NCBI GenBank assembly: GCA_921293015.1
Contig: OV121092.1
Location: 2,920,001 to 2,984,000 of the forward strand
DNA from: Phorcus lineatus
Taxonomy: Eukaryota > Mollusca > Gastropoda > Trochida > Trochidae
Length of the DNA: 64,000 nucleotides
Reading direction: 5' to 3'
Shown one piece after another: positions 62,106-64,000 of the stretch; the first letter of the stretch is position 1; each line of letters starts with the position of its first letter. The notes beneath the pieces were generated by a model, which made no database searches, was not told where the DNA came from, and saw only the letters and a list, made by a program, of their open reading frames with translations. A program made the position numbers and the translations under genes.

Positions 62106-62267
62106 AAATAACATAATTGAATACATATATATTCAACAGCAAAGAAAACTTGTAAGAATAGTAAAGAAATCTTCAAGGACTTCAAAGACTTCAAAGAGGC
62201 CCCCTATGAATGAACCTGATAATGATAACTATTATTTTCAAAACAGTTGGGACTTGTCCCTGTACAT

Positions 62268-63329
62268 CTACTTCGTTTCTTCATTTGCATTTAACCTTCG
62301 TTTGTTCCTGACGAAGCGCGTGAGGGGTTGGAGTAACTCCTCTGCGGCTCTTCTATACTCCTCCCCAGCAAACCACGTGAGGGGCAGCACTCCCGACTTG
62401 GCCATCAGCACCCACTGTAGGAAGACATTGAGCCCGGCTAAAGCACCCCCACACTGAAAACCCGACCCCTGTGTGAGGAGTAGCGCGCAAGGGGCGGGGA
62501 TCCGGACAGTGGTATATAATACGTACTGGCCAGGCATGAGTACCGAAACCATTGTCACCAGCACCAGAACTTTTGCCGGAAGTCGAGACTTATCCTCGTT
62601 CATCTGCTCTTGGCGTCGCGGGCGCGTAATCCTGTACAGAACAATGCCTAAAAGCAGAACAGCTAGGTACATCGGCACCCAAAATGCTTCTATGCCTTGA
62701 ACTATTATAGAGATAGTCTCAAACTGATTCAGTACTCCACAGGTGGTAAATATTATTTCTCCTTGAGCGTATAGTCCGATCTCGTCGGGACTGCTTTCGC
62801 CGTTTCTACTATTGATACCTTGTTGAGCCATCAAACTTATTACCGTTAGTCCGGGGTAAATGAGTATCAAGAATACCGAGGCCCCGTGAAGAATGAAGCG
62901 AGTCTTGAGAGTGGGAGGCGACGCAATGCAGCAAGGACAAGTGCTCATAAGACGACTGAAGTTCAGCATAAACACGGTGGGAGAAGAGACACAGAGATTG
63001 AGAAGTAGATAAACGACCCAAAACTTCAGGAGGATGCAGCCGTGGTCCCAGCGTCCCTTGGCGAGGAAGTCCATGTTGACGGGAAGGTAGAAGAGAGCCA
63101 CACTGAGGTCGCTGAGACACAGGAGGACGGTGTAGATGTTGTGGGGTTGGCGGCGCAGGGTTGGGGTTTTGAATACGACTACCAGTACCAGGAAGTTGGC
63201 CAGCAAGATCCAGAGTGTAAAGACCAGCGAGACGAATATCTGGGCGCCTGCAGACCCGTAGGGTAACACATCCAGACGGGTTTGTGTCTCGTTAAACCCG
63301 TCCATCTGCCCGACTGACTGGTATGACAT
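62268..63329 (-). CDS. Class-A-like orphan G-protein-coupled receptor (353-residue exon)
   Basis: Seven hydrophobic segments lie at about residues 30-53, 64-86, 97-121, 147-167, 207-232, 252-274 and 297-318. Class A marks are LCLSDL (D74, position 2.50), W94 and C98 at the start of helix 3 with C197 in loop 2, P219 in helix 5 and P266 in helix 6. N13 (NET) can be glycosylated. DRY is replaced by FSR, the helix 4 Trp is absent, CWxP is reduced to a Pro, and NPxxY is not recognisable. The frame is open to 63428, but an acceptor (TTGTTTCAG) directly before the ATG at 63329, and repeats upstream, favour this start. The protein ends in a basic-acidic tail after helix 8 (EEYRRAAEELL). Ligand unknown. 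Confidence 0.7.
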   Translation of the reverse strand: MSYQSVGQMDGFNETQTRLDVLPYGSAGAQIFVSLVFTLWILLANFLVLVVVFKTPTLRRQPHNIYTVLLCLSDLSVALFYLPVNMDFLAKGRWDHGCILLKFWVVYLLLNLCVSSPTVFMLNFSRLMSTCPCCIASPPTLKTRFILHGASVFLILIYPGLTVISLMAQQGINSRNGESSPDEIGLYAQGEIIFTTCGVLNQFETISIIVQGIEAFWVPMYLAVLLLGIVLYRITRPRRQEQMNEDKSRLPAKVLVLVTMVSVLMPGQYVLYTTVRIPAPCALLLTQGSGFQCGGALAGLNVFLQWVLMAKSGVLPLTWFAGEEYRRAAEELLQPLTRFVRNKRRLNANEETK

Positions 63330-63339
63330 CTGAAACAAT

Positions 63340-63620
63340 GCAAATTCAGCAGTCAATCTGGTTGATGTAGCATTAATCATTATGATGGAATAGTCAAACT
63401 TAATTTTATTCTGATACGCCAACTTCAATTTGGCTATTACTTTTCAATGTGGTATCAGTCAATATGATAAAATAGTCGGACTACATTTTATTCTCATATG
63501 CCTAGCGTTTATCGCAACTTCAACAGTCAATCTGGTTTGATTTAATATCCCCTATCCTCTTTTTTTATGATCACATGGTCGATCTACATTTTTTATTTTA
63601 TCTTATGCCTAGAGTATATT
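63340..63620. repeat. Local 100-bp repeats upstream of the receptor exon
   Basis: Blocks such as ATAGTCAAACTTAATTTTATTCT, ATAGTCGGACTACATTTTATTCT and TGGTCGATCTACATTTTTTATTTT, each followed by TATGCC-like ends, form three diverged copies. Confidence 0.6.
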
Positions 63621-63751
63621 GGTCTTGTAAAAAAGACCTTTCGCCGGAGACTGACTACACTAAAGAAACGATTACAAACATTTTTTATTATTTTAAGATT
63701 TTATTTTTAGAATGGTTAAAATAATTCAGCCGATGTCGCCGTCTGACGTGA

Positions 63752-63895
63752 GCTCGCAAACTACAAGCCCGGCAGCTGAGACAATTGGACCTACTTATAT
63801 TCACAGATGAGAGTAAGTTCCTCATCAACAGAAGTGACCGTAGGGAATGTGTGCATCGACACAGAGGAGAACGGACGACATGCTGGTGCATACCA
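63752..63895 (+). mobile_element. Tc1/mariner transposase fragment
   Basis: The plus frame encodes ARKLQARQLRQLDLLIFTDE, then SKFLINRSDRRECVHRHRGE and RTTCWC. FTDES with a following F..... R.D.R..V.RR.GER pattern is the block around the second catalytic Asp of Tc1-type transposases. A stop lies just upstream and the frame ends in R2 sequence, so it is a relic. Confidence 0.65.
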
Positions 63896-64000
63896 TTCTC
63901 TCCCTTTAGAGGTAACTCCATCATAAACTCCTATACAAACCTCTGTTCTAATACGAACGTGTCTCGAGTTTCCAGCAGGTTTCCCTTGCAGCAAAATACT
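63888..64000. mobile_element. MITE R2, partial copy running off the window
   Basis: ACCATTCTCTCCCTTTAGAGG, CATAAACTCCTATACAA and TAATACGAACGT match the left end of 28509-28936. Confidence 0.6.

Larger units (their letters stand above)
60381..62265. other. No convincing gene; short repeats
   Basis: An 86-codon ORF directly beside the satellite (60415-60675) has no recognised motif. A small cluster of GGCGAAAACGG units occurs at 61350-61440. A decayed hammerhead-like end is at 62041-62105. Confidence 0.4.

Overview
The window reads as nuclear DNA of an AT-rich invertebrate: short exons, GT-AG introns, TATA-box promoters, AATAAA signals, many microsatellites, and Penelope-like, LINE, hAT-MITE, Tc1 and tRNA-derived SINE remnants. 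The repeat types resemble those I associate with marine molluscs, so a lophotrochozoan, probably a gastropod, is my best guess. I cannot name a species.

The backbone of the window is a multigene family that I rebuilt exon by exon. It has seven loci encoding small secreted peptides of 82-84 residues. Every intact locus has the same architecture: an untranslated first exon behind a TATA box, a signal-peptide exon (67 or 73 coding nt), a 148-nt exon with the cysteine motif C-x3-C-x12-C-x3-C, and a 34-nt exon encoding a short amphipathic tail. Introns are phase 1 and phase 2. Subfamily A (A1, A2, A3, all on the minus strand) occupies 0.2-19.7 kb. Subfamily B (B1 plus; B2, B3, B4 minus) occupies 25.6-51.5 kb and carries a dibasic Lys-Arg after the signal peptide, which A lacks. 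I do not recognise the family by name; the motif predicts a disulfide-linked helical hairpin.

Layout: 0.26-7.53 and 7.53-16.57 kb are near-identical tandem copies whose junction cuts through exon 2, leaving half-exon relics. Copy 1 has lost the promoter and first exon of A1 and most of a palindromic pair of Penelope-like elements that is intact in copy 2. A3 follows in a more diverged flank. From 19.7 to 25.6 kb I see no gene, only repeats. B1 and B2 are convergent. B3 (42.5-46.5 kb) and B4 (48.1-52.0 kb) form a second, older segmental duplication. Between B2 and B3 lies a strongly CpG-depleted, ORF-free block (38.8-41.7 kb) with CpG-rich edges. A decayed LINE (52.0-54.5 kb), a 2.7-kb satellite of 25-bp units (57.7-60.4 kb), one class-A-like GPCR exon (62.3-63.3 kb, minus) and a Tc1 transposase fragment (63.75-63.9 kb) complete the window.

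Several repeat ends carry hammerhead-ribozyme-like sequences. Two (33.7 kb plus, 47.5 kb minus) keep the full catalytic core; others are altered or decayed. All calls come from reading the sequence by eye; no alignment, folding or database search was run.
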